Below are positions 61,789 to 64,000 of a stretch of 64,000 bases of DNA, in pieces. The DNA lies in contig CAJNOL010000232.1 of NCBI GenBank assembly GCA_905250125.1, positions 124,001 through 188,000 on the forward strand, given 5' to 3'. This stretch comes from Rotaria sordida. Taxonomy: Eukaryota; Rotifera; Eurotatoria; Philodinida; Philodinidae. The notes under the pieces were generated by a model. The model was not told the origin of the DNA and did no database searches. It was given only the letters and a program-made list of their open reading frames with translations. The translations under genes and the position numbers were made by a program. Numbering within the stretch: the first letter of the stretch is position 1; every line of letters begins with the position of its first letter.

Positions 61789-64000
61789 TCATGATTTTAA
61801 TGGTCGATTTTGTTCATCTGATACATAAAGTACATTAGTAGAACCTGTATCATATTGATGAGTATTATTTGTTGATGAACGTATTTGAGAATCAAGATTA
61901 GTTGTTAAACTATTTGATAAACGTTTTGTTAATGAATTATATTTTGAATTTTTATTATATAAATATTCATTTTGTGTATCATCATCATGTTGAACAAGTG
62001 TAACATAACAATTTTTTGATGATAATGGTAATGCTGGTTCATCACTATCATCTTCAATTGATGTACTATTATTTAAATTATTGTTTGCATCTTTTATTTC
62101 ATCTGATGTTGTATTTTGTGATAATGGACGTAAACGTTTAAGAACAATAAATAATGAAATAAGAGTAAATACTGTTAAAGCAAGCATTGTTGTCATCATA
62201 ATATGAAGACGATTTAAAAGAGATGAAGCAAATATTGGACCGACTATGAAAAATAAAAAAGAGAATTTAATTTATATTGCGGTGATAAGATGATCGTATT
62301 TCTGATCAATTTAACCTTTAAAATGGCACTAGTGGACTAACCGAACCGAAGACAAGCTTTAAGAAGTATAACTGAAGAATCTCTGCAGACATAGTCACAA
62401 CGACAGAACTTCTCCAAGTGTATTAACTTACTTTTCAATCGACACGACATTCATTTGATGAGTAATAGAATGGTTTGATTTTCCGAGCTTTCATTCTTGA
62501 GATATTGAAATTTTGACTGAGTTTTTCAACACAAAGCTGTAATCATGTGGAAAATCGACTTTCGACTTCAAACTTATTAATAAGATTAGTTCATTGTGTA
62601 AATTTTAGAAATTTCGAATATCTTAGGATAGGACATACTAGAAAAGTTACAACTCGTTCTATGAACTAATCCCATTAAGAAGCTTAAAGTCGATTTTTCA
62701 TATGACTACAGCTTTCTATTGAAAAATCCAGTAAAATATCGATATCTCGAGAATGAAGGGCCTGGAAAAGCAAACCATTCTAGACTTTTCTGTTATTCAT
62801 CAAATGATCACTTTGACATTTGGAGAGATTCCCTCGTGAGCATTCCTTAAAACTTTGTTCAATTTATGTCGTCTCTAGAAATAATAAATCTAATGAGGGA
62901 ATTTCATCAGATTATAAAAAGTGTCGAAGTTTAACATAAGCTGTGAATTAGTTGACATATCAGATTTTTATTATAATTAATAAGACTTGTTTGTCTAATA
63001 TTTTTAGAAAATTTAGATTAATTATCTCGTCAAACGACGCTTTTTTTCTATGATCATTGTATTCTGCATAGATATTTTGAAAAAAGTCATATATCTTAAA
63101 GTTAATTTATTCAAAAAATGTTAACACTTTGTAAACAAGTTAAGTCTTGATGTGATCAACATTTCAGACCAAAGTTCGAAATTCTAACTCTACCGAAAAA
63201 TAGAACATATAGAAAAACAATTATAGTAAAAAGTCGACATCTGAAACAAATAGCCACTTCCTTTTAAGCTATGTTTTATATATGTATATCACTTCGGTTT
63301 GTTATCATTTGAGAAAGATATGTTTACTTGTGTATTAGTACTTTTCATTCTTACATAAACATTTCTTATACAGAAGTCTATCTATTTTGACAACTATTCG
63401 CATAAATTAATAGTCGTTATCAACTATTGTATACGTACCTATTGTTCCAACACCCATAATTAATCTTTGAATACCTTGTGAAAATCCTTGTAATTCTTTA
63501 ATAGTTAATTTTGTAAATAATGATACACTAATAGCTGCAAGAAATGGTAAACCAAGTAAATCAAGAATAACGAAAATAATAAATAATAAAAATAAACGTT
63601 TATCAATAACACCTGTACTTGATTGACCAGACCAACCATATGAATGTGATGCCCAAGTAAAAAATGTTGCTATTATACAAGCAAGTGTTAATGATATAAA
63701 ACCAAATACAAGTAAAAATCGATCTTCAAAACGTTTTGATAAAACAAAAACAAGTAATAAATAAACACAAATTATTTCTAAACCAGCAAAAGCAAATAAT
63801 ATAGATGTATCAAATGTATCCCAACTAAAATGTTTTTTTGTGAATGCAGCTACAATTGTTTCTAATGCTGTTTGATTAAAATAAGCTATAAATGTTACAC
63901 AAAATAAAACAAACATTTCAATACGCATATATTGATTAAAATAAATTTTGTATGATAATTTTTTATGTTCTTGTTTTAATGGTTGATCTGATCTTGTATA
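61789..64000 (-). CDS. MFS transporter, MFSD8/CLN7-like, C-terminal part
   Basis: Minus strand, exons 63439 to beyond 64000 and 61789-62243; the reading frame is open at the window end, so the N-terminal half lies outside. Spliced at ATAG|TC the junction reads GVGTIVGPIFASSLLN, a typical late MFS helix. The visible part has about six hydrophobic segments (for example IEMFVLFCVTFIAYFNQTAL, FAGLEIICVYLLLVFVLS, FLLVFGFISLTLACIIATFF, FLLFIIFVILDLLGLPFLA) and ends in an acidic, Ser/Asn-rich tail of about 110 residues. The tail contains YVTL and YNSL, which fit YxxΦ sorting signals. The SQGIQRLIMGVGTIVGPIFA region suggests the lysosomal MFSD8 (CLN7) group; another MFS family remains possible. The 1.2-kb intron holds a foldback. 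Confidence 0.72.
62400..62840. mobile_element. Foldback element in the MFSD8-like intron
   Basis: The left arm (attcatttgatgagtaatag, aatggtttgattttcc, tcattcttgagatattgaaa, gtggaaaatcgactttcgac) is mirrored by the right arm (ttaaagtcgatttttcatat, tatcgatatctcgagaatga, ggaaaagcaaaccatt, ctgttattcatcaaatgat). The arms are about 180 bp and about 75-80 percent paired. Confidence 0.75.

Noticed and set aside
1..64000. CRISPR arrays, bacterial operons, ribosome binding sites or prophage
   Set aside because: The window is intron-rich eukaryotic DNA; no direct-repeat/spacer array or prokaryotic gene organisation is present.

Overview
This 64 kb window is AT-rich eukaryotic (animal) DNA. Its genes have many short introns of roughly 50-70 bp with T-rich 3' ends (ttttag/tttcag), and a few introns of 1 kb or more. 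The gene set is metazoan: a WAP+sushi secreted protein, class II glutamine synthetase, glycyl-tRNA synthetase, ABHD13 and an MFSD8/CLN7-type transporter. Together with an interstitial TGTGGG-like tract (reported as the telomere repeat of bdelloid rotifers), this suggests a bdelloid rotifer, perhaps an AT-rich Rotaria-type genome. That placement is an inference and no marker here proves it.

Layout. 1-2487 has no recognised gene. 2488-8057 (+) is a 13-exon secreted protein with a WAP-like domain and about ten sushi/CCP domains, organised like C. elegans LEV-9. 11859-13205 (+) is glutamine synthetase in five exons. 14.4-17.25 kb holds a decayed muscle-type fibronectin-III protein and then a GAAGTC minisatellite. 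17.6-28.5 kb is mostly empty apart from a possible 50-residue membrane peptide at 24.6 kb. 28585-30138 (+) is ABHD13. 32087-36738 (+) is glycyl-tRNA synthetase in 11 exons. 38686-39876 and 44233-45590 (+) are two unrecognised two-exon, low-complexity proteins. 52095-52696 (-) is a Gly/Pro/Ser-rich protein with an RS tract whose start codon is split by an intron. 57245-58615 (+) is a single-exon CCCH-NYN-C2H2 protein. 61789 to beyond the window end (-) is the C-terminal part of an MFSD8-like transporter. The genes look like independent transcription units; no operon or common pathway is evident.

The strongest non-genic feature is the number of long inverted repeats (foldback elements). About a dozen are visible, in introns and between genes. 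Two have hAT-type termini (TAGGGGTG...) with perfect 8-bp target duplications. One of these (46893-49412) sits inside an older foldback. Another foldback (41859-43483) carries two outward-facing remnants of a Tc1/mariner transposase. Several foldbacks share a short motif resembling GAGATATYGA, so they may be related families.

Gene models were spliced by eye. Joined exon lengths for all complete models are multiples of three, which supports them, but no transcript evidence was available.
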